Part shown: piece by piece, positions 1 through 8,013 of the stretch
How the letters are laid out: each line of letters begins with the position of its first letter
Position numbering within the stretch: the first letter of the stretch is position 1
Assembly: GCA_964606855.1 (NCBI GenBank)
Contig: CAZSHM010000037.1
Location: forward strand, 1 to 17,912
DNA from: UBA7185 sp964606855
GTDB lineage: Bacteria > Bacillota > Peptococcia > Peptococcales > Peptococcaceae
DNA length: 17,912 nt
Direction of reading: 5' to 3'
Program-made: the position numbers and the translations under genes
Notes under the pieces: generated by a model
The model's input: the letters and a program-made list of their open reading frames with translations, nothing else
What the model was told of the DNA's origin: nothing
The model's database searches: none

Positions 1-600
1 GCGGGCAGCGCGCGGGTGATCCCGCTGGGGATGGCCGAGGGCGAGGCGGCGGGTGTGGCGGCCGCCTACGCGGTGGCGCACGGGGAGAGTTTCCGCGAGA
101 TCGTCTCCGACAGGGCGGCCGTCGCCGAGATCCAGAACACGCTCCGCGAGCGGGGCGCCTACCTCGAGGACTTCGAGATACACGAGGATTTCATGGATCA
201 CTGGGCCTATCCGGGGGTCAAGGTGCTGCGGAGTCTGGGGATCCTGGACGGCGGCTACGACAACAACTACCGCTTGGACGAACCGTTGGACCGCTGGCGC
301 TACCAGAACATGGTCAACAGCGTGCTGAAGAAGGCGGGCGTGGAGCAGGCGTATATCGAAGTCAACGACGCGCCGCCCTGCCGGCAGATCATCGGCACGA
401 CGGCCCGTGCGGTGGCGGCGCTGGAGGGCGTCAAATATGAGAACGAGTACAGTGTCTACTGTGCGGCCCTGCGGCAGCGGGGCATCCTGACAGAGCAGCT
501 TGAGCCGTATTTCGCAGACGGGGAGAAGAATCCAAACGCGGCGGAGGTCGTGGTGCTGATGGCCAACCTGTACGAATACCTGCAGAGGACAGAGCTATGA
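1..600 (+). CDS. FAD-dependent oxidoreductase, C-terminal fragment (cut by window edge)
   Basis: The reading frame is open from base 1 to the TGA at 598-600, so the gene begins outside the window. The first residues (AGSARVIPLGMAEGEAAG) match the end of the flavin-binding core of the two complete paralogues that follow, at the same position, so this is the first visible member of a tandem family. After the core comes a C-terminal region with two weak SLH-like repeats: one from HWAY (about base 199) through GGYDNNYRLDEPLDRW, and a second near GILTEQLEPYFADG to the end. Substrate is unknown. Its stop overlaps the ATG of the next gene (ATGA), so the two are translationally coupled. Its third repeat-like block resembles the 2489-4288 paralogue more closely than the 597-2492 one. 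Confidence 0.85.
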   Translation, partial: AGSARVIPLGMAEGEAAGVAAAYAVAHGESFREIVSDRAAVAEIQNTLRERGAYLEDFEIHEDFMDHWAYPGVKVLRSLGILDGGYDNNYRLDEPLDRWRYQNMVNSVLKKAGVEQAYIEVNDAPPCRQIIGTTARAVAALEGVKYENEYSVYCAALRQRGILTEQLEPYFADGEKNPNAAEVVVLMANLYEYLQRTEL

Positions 601-2492
601 GGGGGATGGATGTGACGCGGGGCGCGAACCGGCGCGGCCGGAACCCGCGCGGCGGATTCGCGGCAGTCCTTCTTCTGCTGCTGGCGCTGGCGTTCGCCTG
701 CGCGGGCGTGGGCTGCGCGCGGGCGGAGCGCTACGATGTGATCGTCGTCGGCGGCGAGCCGGAGGGCGTGGCGGCGGCGGTGCGCGCGGCGCGCAACGGC
801 ATGAAAACGCTTTTGGTCGAGGACGACGCGGAGCTGGGCGGCCTGATGACGCTTGGCGGCCTGGACTTTATCGATATGTGCAACGGGCGCGACGGCACGC
901 TGCTGACGCGCGGCACGTTCCTGGAATTCTACGATGCCGTGGGCGGCACCGCTTTTGACATCCCCACGGCGGTCGAGGTCTTTGACCGGATGACTGCGGC
1001 GGAGGAAAATCTGACGGTCAAGCGCGGCGCGCGCGTTGCGGAGCCGCGGATGCGGGGGCAGCGGATCACCGGCGTGGAGCTGGAGGAGACATCCGCGGGC
1101 GCGGGTGCGCGGCGTGTCGTCTGCAGGGCGGACTGCGTGATCGACGCCACCGCGGACGCTGATGTGGCGGCCGCCGCGGGCGCGGCGTATACCTATCTGG
1201 GGGAGGACTACGGGCAGACGGACGGCAGCACCGGCGTGACGCTGGTGTTTCAGCTCACCGGCGTGGACTGGGCGCAGGTGTCGGCTTACCTGAACGGCGA
1301 CGCGGATCCCAACACCGGCGCCACGGACAAAGCCGCGTGGGGATACAACGCGGAGAGCGCGGCCTACGTGCCGCACGATGCCGAAACGCGGCTGCGCGGG
1401 CTAAACCTTGCGCTGCAGGAGGACGGGAGCGTCCTGGTGAACGGCTTTATCCTCTTCGGGGTGGATCCGCTGGACGCGGAGAGCAAGGAGGCGGGCATCC
1501 GGCGCGGCAGGGCGGAGCTGGAGTACATTGTGCCGGAACTGCGCGCGCACTTCGCGGGATTTTCCCGGGCGGCGCTCTCGGGCACGGCGGAGCAGCTTTA
1601 TGTGCGGGAGAGCCGCCATATTCTGGGCGAGTATCGGCTCACGCTGGACGATGTGCTGGAGAACCGCTGGTTCGCGGACACGATCGCCATCGGCTCTTAT
1701 CCCGTGGATGTGCCGCCGAGCGCCGCGCAGACCGCGGGCATCATTCTCGGCAACCCCGACCGCTACGGCGTGCCCTTCCGCGCGCTGGTGCCGCGCGGGA
1801 TCGACGGCCTTCTGGTGGTGGGGCGCAGCGCCTCCTACACGTCGCTCGCGGCGGGCAGCGCGCGGGTGATCCCGTTGGGGATGGCCGAGGGTGACGCGGC
1901 GGGCGTGGCGGCCGCCTACGCCGTGGAGCACGGCGTCTCCTTCCGCGAGATCTGCGCGGACGCGGATGCCGTGGCGGAGATCCAGAGCATGCTCACCGCG
2001 CAGGGGGCCTATCTGGAGCAGTGGCCGTCGGTGGACGAAGCGGTGGAGCACCACTGGGCCTATCCGGCGGTCAAGACGCTGCGCGCGCTGGCGCTGGTCG
2101 CGGGCGGCTACCGGAATGACTATCAGCTGGACGCGCCCTGCAGCGCGGAAACGCTCGCGGAGATCGCGGGCGGGCTCGGGCGGTATCACGGCTGTGACGT
2201 CGCGGACGTTGCCGGCGCCGACACGGCGCGCGGCGACGTGGGGCGCGCAGCGCTGCTCGCGGCGGCACGCCTGCTGGGGTATGACGGCGCGGAGGAGGCG
2301 GAGCAAAGCCGCGCGGCGGTGGCGGCGCAGCTGCGCGCGGACGGAATCCTGCCGGCGCGGCTGGAGCGTGTCTTCGCGGACGGAACGCCGACGCGCGCGG
2401 ACGTGATCACGCTGATGGCCAATGTGCACAGCGCGGCGGCGGAGGCGGAGGAAATCGGCCAAAATCAGACGAAGAAAGGTGCAGATACATGA
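597..2492 (+). CDS. Exported FAD-dependent oxidoreductase with SLH-like C-terminus
   Basis: This 631-aa protein begins with an Arg-rich n-region and a hydrophobic stretch (residues 21-39) with cysteines at 35 and 40. This is an export signal, possibly a lipoprotein signal, although the lipobox (AGVGC) is weak. The mature part opens with a Rossmann dinucleotide motif, YDVIVVGGEPEG (46-57), followed by LLVEDD. It continues with the blocks typical of the FAD_oxidored family (PF12831), including VRESRHILGEYRLTLDDVL and a C-terminal FAD-contact block around SYTSLAAGSARVIPLGMAEG. From about residue 485 an SLH-like repeat (HWAYPAVKTLRAL, then GGYRNDYQLD) is followed by a second ending TRADVITLMAN. 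The start is fixed by AGAGGA at 584-589, 7 nt before the ATG. Substrate is unknown; a redox role at the cell surface is inferred. Confidence 0.85.
   Translation: MRGMDVTRGANRRGRNPRGGFAAVLLLLLALAFACAGVGCARAERYDVIVVGGEPEGVAAAVRAARNGMKTLLVEDDAELGGLMTLGGLDFIDMCNGRDGTLLTRGTFLEFYDAVGGTAFDIPTAVEVFDRMTAAEENLTVKRGARVAEPRMRGQRITGVELEETSAGAGARRVVCRADCVIDATADADVAAAAGAAYTYLGEDYGQTDGSTGVTLVFQLTGVDWAQVSAYLNGDADPNTGATDKAAWGYNAESAAYVPHDAETRLRGLNLALQEDGSVLVNGFILFGVDPLDAESKEAGIRRGRAELEYIVPELRAHFAGFSRAALSGTAEQLYVRESRHILGEYRLTLDDVLENRWFADTIAIGSYPVDVPPSAAQTAGIILGNPDRYGVPFRALVPRGIDGLLVVGRSASYTSLAAGSARVIPLGMAEGDAAGVAAAYAVEHGVSFREICADADAVAEIQSMLTAQGAYLEQWPSVDEAVEHHWAYPAVKTLRALALVAGGYRNDYQLDAPCSAETLAEIAGGLGRYHGCDVADVAGADTARGDVGRAALLAAARLLGYDGAEEAEQSRAAVAAQLRADGILPARLERVFADGTPTRADVITLMANVHSAAAEAEEIGQNQTKKGADT
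1833..1874 (+). repeat. 42-bp block identical to 3692-3733 (paralogue copy A)
   Basis: This stretch is base-for-base identical to 3692-3733 in the next paralogue, and its last 24 bases are identical to bases 1-24. It encodes SYTSLAAGSARVIP near the end of the FAD-binding core. Flanking DNA in the same genes has diverged more, including at synonymous sites. Confidence 0.9.
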
Positions 2493-4288
2493 AACTTCAG
2501 AGAAAGACAAGTCTTGGAATCCTGGGTGTCCTTTTGCTCTGCGCGCTTCTCATCACCGGCTGCGCCGGGCAGACGCCGGCCGAGCCGCATGAGGCGGGCG
2601 TGGATTACGATGTGATCGTGGTCGGCGGGGAGCCGGAGGGGATCTGCGCCGCGGTGAGCGCCGCGCGCAACGGGTTAAAGACCCTTCTTGTGGAGGACGA
2701 CGATGTGCTGGGCGGCCTGATGACAAAGGGCATGCTCAACTTTATCGATATGTGTGAGGCCAACGACGGCACGATTCTCACGCAGGGGCTCTTCACGGAA
2801 TTCTATGATGCCGTGGGCGGCAGCGCGTTCGATATCCCGACGGCGGAGCAGTTCTTCTACGACTGGGTGGCGGAGGAGCCCAACATCGAGCTCAAGCTGA
2901 ACACGGCGTTCGCCGAGCCGGTGCTCGCTGACGGCGCCATCGAGGGCGTGGTGGTCGAGGAGGCGGGCGAGCGGCATACCTACACGGCCAGCCGCGTGAT
3001 CGACGCCACCGCGGATGCCGATGTGGCCGCCGCTGCCGGCGCGCCCTACACGATCGCAGGCGAGGACATCGGCGAACGGGATCGCCACATGGGCGTGACG
3101 CTGGTGTTTGCGCTGTCCGGCGTGGACTGGCAGGAAGTCACCGATTACCTGGAGGGGGACGGCGACGATTCGACCGGCGCGACGGAGAAGACCGCCTGGG
3201 GCTACTCCGAGGAGGGGTTCGCCTATGTGCCGCAGGATCCGCTCATGCGGCTGCGGGGCTTTAACGCCGCGCGGCAGGAGAACGGCGATGTGCTCGTGAA
3301 CGCGCTGATTCTCTTCGGCGTGGACGCGCTGAGCGAGGAGAGCAAGGCCGAGGGCATCGCGCGCGCGCAAAAAGAGCTGGAGTACATCCTGCCCTACGTG
3401 CGCGAGCACTTTGTCGGCTTTGAGAACGCCGAGCTCGCAGGGACGGCGGAACAGCTCTACGTGCGCGAGAGCCGGCATATCGTCGGCGAGTATCAGCTGA
3501 CGATCGACGATGTGCTGGAGAACCGCGACCAGTGGGATAAGATCGCGATCGGCTCTTATCCCGTGGATGTGCAGCCCACGGCGGCGCAGACCTACGGCAC
3601 CGTGATCGGCAATCCGGACCGCTATGCCGTTCCCTTCCGCTCGCTCGTGCCGCTCTCGGTGGAGGATCTGCTGGTGGTGGGCCGCAGCGCGTCCTACACG
3701 TCGCTCGCGGCGGGCAGCGCGCGGGTGATCCCGCTGGGCATGGCCGAGGGGGAGGCCGCGGGCGTGGCGGCGGCCTACTCCGTGACGCACGAGATCGGGT
3801 TCCGCGAGATGTGCGGCGACGCGGAGGCGATCGCCGACGTGCAGAAGACGCTGAAGAAGCAGGGCGCCTATCTCGAGGACTTTGACATCCACGCGGATTT
3901 TATGGATCACTGGGCCTATTCCGGCGTGAAGGTGATCCGCGCGCTGGGCCTTTTGGACGGCGGCTACAGCAACGACTACAAGCTGGATGATCCGCTGGGC
4001 AAGTGGCGGCTGCAGAATCTGCTCAACAACGTGATGCAGAAGACGGGGCAGACGTATACGCCAATCGAGGCGAGCGATCCGCCGACTTACGGCGAGCTGG
4101 TCGGCTTTGTGGCAGGGTTCGCGGGCGTCGAGGCCGCGGACTATGATGCGCAGCTGGCGGCGCTGTCCGAGCTGGGCATCCTGGATGCCCAGACGCGCGC
4201 GCACATCGGCGCGGCGGATGCGCAGCCGCAGGCGGCGGAGGCCGTCATGCTGGCGGCGGGGTTGTATCAGTATCTGACCGGGCAGTAG
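2489..4288 (+). CDS. FAD-dependent oxidoreductase lipoprotein with SLH-like C-terminus
   Basis: This 599-aa protein has a clear lipoprotein signal: basic MKLQRK, a hydrophobic core, and the lipobox LITGC with Cys25 as the lipidated residue. The mature protein starts with the dinucleotide motif YDVIVVGGEPEG (40-51) and LLVEDD (66-71). A second cofactor-domain strand, RVIDATADADVAAAAG, and VRESRHIVGEYQLTIDDVL place it in the FAD_oxidored family (PF12831). Residues from about 474 (HWAYSGVKVIRALGLLDGGY) and 560 to the end form two degenerate SLH-like repeats. It starts inside the previous stop codon (ATGA) with AAAGGTG as ribosome site, so the three oxidoreductases form one operon. No terminator is visible before prfA. 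Substrate and electron partner are unknown. Confidence 0.88.
   Translation: MKLQRKTSLGILGVLLLCALLITGCAGQTPAEPHEAGVDYDVIVVGGEPEGICAAVSAARNGLKTLLVEDDDVLGGLMTKGMLNFIDMCEANDGTILTQGLFTEFYDAVGGSAFDIPTAEQFFYDWVAEEPNIELKLNTAFAEPVLADGAIEGVVVEEAGERHTYTASRVIDATADADVAAAAGAPYTIAGEDIGERDRHMGVTLVFALSGVDWQEVTDYLEGDGDDSTGATEKTAWGYSEEGFAYVPQDPLMRLRGFNAARQENGDVLVNALILFGVDALSEESKAEGIARAQKELEYILPYVREHFVGFENAELAGTAEQLYVRESRHIVGEYQLTIDDVLENRDQWDKIAIGSYPVDVQPTAAQTYGTVIGNPDRYAVPFRSLVPLSVEDLLVVGRSASYTSLAAGSARVIPLGMAEGEAAGVAAAYSVTHEIGFREMCGDAEAIADVQKTLKKQGAYLEDFDIHADFMDHWAYSGVKVIRALGLLDGGYSNDYKLDDPLGKWRLQNLLNNVMQKTGQTYTPIEASDPPTYGELVGFVAGFAGVEAADYDAQLAALSELGILDAQTRAHIGAADAQPQAAEAVMLAAGLYQYLTGQ
3692..3733 (+). repeat. 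42-bp block identical to 1833-1874 (paralogue copy B)
   Basis: Second copy of the identical block, 1859 bp downstream of the first, at the homologous place in the third oxidoreductase. It is long enough to act as a homology site for recombination between the tandem genes. Confidence 0.9.
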
Positions 4289-4303
4289 GCCGGCCGCGCG
4301 GCG

Positions 4304-4330
4304 GAGGAATCGCGCGATCGAGGAATCGCG
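4304..4330 (+). repeat. Tandem 11-bp direct repeat with small hairpin
   Basis: GAGGAATCGCG occurs at 4304-4314 and again at 4320-4330 in the short gap before prfA. The sequence CGCGAT (4313-4318) can pair with ATCGCG (4325-4330) around a 6-nt loop. There is no T-run, so this is not an intrinsic terminator. Function is unknown. Confidence 0.6.
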
Positions 4331-4360
4331 GGCATAGGAGGCTATTTGGAGGAGAGCAGG

Positions 4361-5434
4361 ATGCTGGAGCGTTTGCAAGCCCTAGAGGACAAGTACGAGG
4401 AACTGACGCAGAAGATGGTGTCGCCGGAGGTGCTGAACAATCCGGCGGAGCTGCACAAGTGCGCCAAGGCGCAGGCGGATCTGGAGGATGTCGTGGCGAC
4501 CTTCCGGCAGTATAAAAAAACGGCGCGGGAACTGGAAGAGGACAAGGCCATGCTGCAGGAGAAGCTGGATCCGGAGATGGAGGAGATGGTCAAGTCGGAG
4601 ATCAAGGCGCTGCAGGAGAAGCGGGCGCAGCTGGAGCACGAGCTGACCGTTCTGCTGCTGCCCAAGGATCCCAACGACAACAAGAATGTCATCATGGAGA
4701 TCCGGGCGGGCACCGGCGGCGAGGAGGCGGCGCTGTTCGCCGCCGACCTTTTCCGCATGTACAGCCGCTACGCCGAGATGCGGGGCTGGAAGATCGAGGT
4801 CCTGAACACGAACTATACCGATGTGGGCGGCTACAAGGAGATCACATTTCTGATCAGCGGCAAGGGCGCCTATAGCAGGCTGAAATTCGAGGGCGGCGTC
4901 CACCGCGTGCAGCGGGTGCCGGTCACGGAGTCCAGCGGGCGCATCCACACCTCCGCGGCCACCGTGGCGGTGCTGCCGGAGGCGGACGAGGTGGAGGTGG
5001 AGATCAACATGAACGATCTGCGCATCGACGTGTTCTGCTCCAGCGGCCCCGGCGGGCAGTCCGTCAACACGACGCAGTCGGCGGTGCGGGTGACGCATCT
5101 GCCCACAGGGCTCGTGGTGAGCTGCCAGGATGAGAAATCGCAGCAGATGAACAAGGAGAAGGCGATCAAGGTGCTGCGCTCCCGCCTGCTGGAAAAATAT
5201 CAGCAGGAGGCGCAGGGCGAGGTGTCCGCGCAGCGCAGGGGGATGGTCGGCAGCGGCGACCGCAGCGAGCGCATCCGCACCTACAATTTTCCCCAGGGCC
5301 GCGTCAGCGATCACCGCATCAACCTGACGGTGCACAACCTGGACAAGGTGCTCCTGGGGAATCTGGACGAGATCATCGACGCGCTGATCATGACCGACCA
5401 GGCCGAGCGGCTGAAGCACGTGGACGAGACGTGA
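4361..5434 (+). CDS. prfA: Peptide chain release factor 1
   Basis: RF1 recognises UAA and UAG stop codons in the ribosomal A site and triggers release of the finished peptide. The 357-aa length is normal. Visible features are the coiled N-terminal domain 1, the PVT anticodon-like tripeptide at residues 187-189 (RF1 type; RF2 would have SPF), the following GRIHTSAATVAV block, and the catalytic GGQ at 231-233 within SSGPGGQSVNTTQSAVRVTH. I chose the ATG at 4361 because GGAGGAG (4348-4354) lies 6 nt upstream and MLERLQALEDKYEEL matches family N-termini. An upstream in-frame TTG at 4346 with its own AGGAGG would add five residues and cannot be fully excluded. The methyltransferase for its GGQ glutamine follows directly. 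Confidence 0.97.
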   Translation: MLERLQALEDKYEELTQKMVSPEVLNNPAELHKCAKAQADLEDVVATFRQYKKTARELEEDKAMLQEKLDPEMEEMVKSEIKALQEKRAQLEHELTVLLLPKDPNDNKNVIMEIRAGTGGEEAALFAADLFRMYSRYAEMRGWKIEVLNTNYTDVGGYKEITFLISGKGAYSRLKFEGGVHRVQRVPVTESSGRIHTSAATVAVLPEADEVEVEINMNDLRIDVFCSSGPGGQSVNTTQSAVRVTHLPTGLVVSCQDEKSQQMNKEKAIKVLRSRLLEKYQQEAQGEVSAQRRGMVGSGDRSERIRTYNFPQGRVSDHRINLTVHNLDKVLLGNLDEIIDALIMTDQAERLKHVDET

Positions 5435-5463
5435 GCGCGGAGCGGAGAAGAGGGGCGCGGAGG

Positions 5464-6444
5464 ATGCTAGGAGAGCAGAGCGAGACATACAGCGCGGAGG
5501 GAGCGGAGCAGCGCGGGGAGAAGCGGCCGCCCGCGCGGGAGAATGGCGCGGATTCGCGGGACGGCACTGCCGCCCGCGCGGACGGTGCGGCGCGGCGGCA
5601 GGCGCTGCCCGCGGACAGACGCGGACTTTTGCGGGAGGCGGCGGCCGCGCTGGGGGGCGAGCGGCTCGAGGCGGAGCTGCTGCTCTGCCATGTGCTGGGC
5701 TGCGGGCGGGCGCAGCTTCTGTCGCACGATGCCGAGGCGGTTCCGCCCGCGGCGGCGGAGGCGTATCTCGATCTCGTGCGCCGGCGCGCCGGCGGCGAGC
5801 CGCTGCAGTATCTTCTGGGCAGCGTCAACTTTATGGGGCTGGATCTCTTGGTCACGCCGGCGGTTCTGATCCCGCGCTTTGACACGGAACGGCTGGCGGA
5901 GCGCGCGATCGCACTCCTGGAGCCGGTGCGCGCCCCCGCGGTGCTGGACGCCTGCACCGGCAGCGGCGCCATCGCCATCGCGATCAGCCATGCGCGGCCG
6001 GACGCCGTCGTCTGGGCGGGCGACCTCTCCGCGGAAGCGCTGGCGGTGGCGGAGGAGAACAACGCGCGCTGCGGCACGCGGGTGCGGTTCCGGCAGGGGG
6101 ATCTGCTGGAGCCTTTCCGGGATCTCTCGGGCGCGCTGGATCTCCTGGTGTCGAATCCGCCCTATATCACCACCGAGGAATTCCGGCAGCTGCCGCGCGA
6201 TGTGCGCCGGGAGCCGTCGATGGCGCTCTGGGGCGGCGCGGACGGGCTCCATTTTTACCGCAGACTGACCGAGGCAGCCGGGCAGTTCCTCCGTCCGGGC
6301 GGGTGGCTGGCCCTGGAGATCGGCTATCGGCAGGGCGCGGCGGTGCGCGCGCTGATGGAGGAGCGGGGCCTGCGGGAGATAACGCTCCTGCAGGACTGGC
6401 AGGGGCTGGACCGCGTGCTCTGCGGACGGAAAGAAGCAACGTGA
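5464..6444 (+). CDS. prmC: Release factor glutamine N5-methyltransferase
   Basis: PrmC methylates the Gln of the GGQ motif in RF1 and RF2 using S-adenosylmethionine. The SAM-binding motif DACTGSGA is at about 162-169 and the substrate-amide motif NPPY at 231-234. The family core begins around LLREAAAALGG; before it lies an unusual hydrophilic Ala/Arg/Glu-rich extension of about 50 residues with no recognisable domain. I chose ATG 5464 because AAGAGGGG (5448-5455) sits 8 nt upstream. An in-frame GTG at 5431 overlaps the prfA stop (GTGA) and would give 337 instead of 326 aa. The prfA-prmC pairing supports the assignment because product and substrate are encoded together. Confidence 0.94.
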   Translation: MLGEQSETYSAEGAEQRGEKRPPARENGADSRDGTAARADGAARRQALPADRRGLLREAAAALGGERLEAELLLCHVLGCGRAQLLSHDAEAVPPAAAEAYLDLVRRRAGGEPLQYLLGSVNFMGLDLLVTPAVLIPRFDTERLAERAIALLEPVRAPAVLDACTGSGAIAIAISHARPDAVVWAGDLSAEALAVAEENNARCGTRVRFRQGDLLEPFRDLSGALDLLVSNPPYITTEEFRQLPRDVRREPSMALWGGADGLHFYRRLTEAAGQFLRPGGWLALEIGYRQGAAVRALMEERGLREITLLQDWQGLDRVLCGRKEAT

Positions 6445-6498
6445 ATTACGCGGCGCGGGGGCGTGGATCCGCCGCCGCACAGATCGGGAGGAATGGGT

Positions 6499-8013
6499 AT
6501 GCAGGGAGAGCGCAAACAATATATCGTCGCGCTGGATCAGGGAACCACCAGTTCGCGGGCGATCGTCTTTGACCGGGCGCAGAATCTGATTTCCGTGGGG
6601 CAGAAGGAGTTCCCGCAGATTTACCCGCAGCCCGGCTGGGTGGAGCACGATCCGATGGACCTGTGGGCCACCCAGTACGGCGTGCTCGAGGAGGCGCTGA
6701 TCAAGGCGGGCATCACCTGGCGGGATGTGGCCGCGATCGGGGTGAGCAACCAGCGGGAGACGACCATCGTCTGGGAGAAGGCGACGGGAAAACCGATCTA
6801 CAACGCGATCGTCTGGCAGTGCCGCCGCACCGCCGCGCTGTGCGAGACGCTCCGGGCGGAGGGCTGGGAGCAGCACATCCGGGAGACGACGGGGCTGGTG
6901 ATCGACGCCTATTTTTCCGGGACGAAGCTTGCCTGGATCCTCGATCATGTGCCCGGGGCGCGGGAGCGCGCGCGGCGCGGGGAGCTGCTCTTCGGCACGG
7001 TGGATACGTGGCTCGTGTGGAATCTGACAAACGGCGCGGTCCATGTCACCGACTACACGAATGCCTCCCGCACGATGCTCTACGACATCCACGCGCGCCG
7101 CTGGGACGAGGCGCTCCTGGAGCGGCTGGATATCCCCGCCTGTATGCTGCCGGAGGTGCGCGGCTCTTCGGAGATTTACGGGTATCTGGAGCGCGACGGG
7201 GCGCGGGTGCCGATCGCGGGTATCGCGGGGGATCAGCAGGCCGCGCTCTTCGGCCAGGCGTGCTTTTCGCCCGGGGACGCGAAGAACACCTACGGCACGG
7301 GCTGCTTTCTGCTGCTGCACACGGGAAACCGGCCGGTGCTCAGCCGGAACGGGCTCCTGACCACCATGGCGGCCGGCACGGGCGGCGAGCCGGAATATGC
7401 CCTTGAGGGCTCGATTTTCGTGGGCGGCGCCGTGATTCAGTGGCTGCGGGACGAGATGCATCTTCTGCGGACGTCGGCGGAGAGCCAGCGCTATGCGGAG
7501 GAAATCCCGGACAACGGCGGCGTCTATCTGGTGCCCGCCTTCGTCGGGCTTGGCGCGCCACACTGGGACATGTACGCGCGCGGCAGCATCTTGGGGCTCA
7601 CGCGCGGCACGGGGCGCAGCCACATCGTGCGCGCGGCGCTGGAGTCCATCGCCTACCAGACCAACGACGTGCTGCGGGCGATGACGGAGGATGCGGGCCG
7701 GCCGCTGCGGGAGCTGAAGGTGGACGGCGGCGCCTGCCGCAATGATTTCCTGATGCAGTTCCAGGCGGATATCATCGGCGCGCCGGTGCGCCGCCCCGTC
7801 GTCACCGAGACGACGGCGCTGGGCGCGGCGTATCTGGCAGGGCTTGCCGTTGGCTACTGGGAGAGCAAAGAGGAGCTGGCAGCGCGCTGGCAGGAGGAAC
7901 GCCGGTTCCTGCCGCAGATGGAGGCGGCGAAGCGCGCGGAGTACTGCCGCGGCTGGCAGCGCGCCGTGGAGCGGGCCGGCGGCTGGCTGGAGAAAACGGA
8001 GGAAGCACAATGA
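6499..8013 (+). CDS. glpK: Glycerol kinase
   Basis: The enzyme phosphorylates glycerol with ATP to give sn-glycerol 3-phosphate, in the cytoplasm. The 504-aa length matches the family (about 500). The N-terminal phosphate-binding signature VALDQGTTSSRAIVFD (from residue 10), the NQRETT block, GTVDTWLVWNLT, and the second-domain YGTGCF (265-270) plus VDGGACRNDFLMQ are all intact FGGY-kinase hallmarks. I chose ATG 6499 because GGGAGGA (6486-6492) is 6 nt upstream and the protein then begins right at the family N-terminus; an earlier in-frame ATG lies at 6493. No glycerol facilitator or glycerol-3-phosphate dehydrogenase is in the window. Its stop overlaps the start of the nitrilase-family gene. 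Confidence 0.96.
   Translation: MQGERKQYIVALDQGTTSSRAIVFDRAQNLISVGQKEFPQIYPQPGWVEHDPMDLWATQYGVLEEALIKAGITWRDVAAIGVSNQRETTIVWEKATGKPIYNAIVWQCRRTAALCETLRAEGWEQHIRETTGLVIDAYFSGTKLAWILDHVPGARERARRGELLFGTVDTWLVWNLTNGAVHVTDYTNASRTMLYDIHARRWDEALLERLDIPACMLPEVRGSSEIYGYLERDGARVPIAGIAGDQQAALFGQACFSPGDAKNTYGTGCFLLLHTGNRPVLSRNGLLTTMAAGTGGEPEYALEGSIFVGGAVIQWLRDEMHLLRTSAESQRYAEEIPDNGGVYLVPAFVGLGAPHWDMYARGSILGLTRGTGRSHIVRAALESIAYQTNDVLRAMTEDAGRPLRELKVDGGACRNDFLMQFQADIIGAPVRRPVVTETTALGAAYLAGLAVGYWESKEELAARWQEERRFLPQMEAAKRAEYCRGWQRAVERAGGWLEKTEEAQ

Noticed and set aside
5467..8010. Long minus-strand open frame (847 codons) opposite prmC and glpK
   Set aside because: It is the mirror of two well-identified plus-strand genes in GC-rich DNA, has Arg/His/Pro/Leu-rich low-information content and no family motifs. 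The same applies to the long minus frames at 1401-2510, 2675-4378 and 4382-5488.
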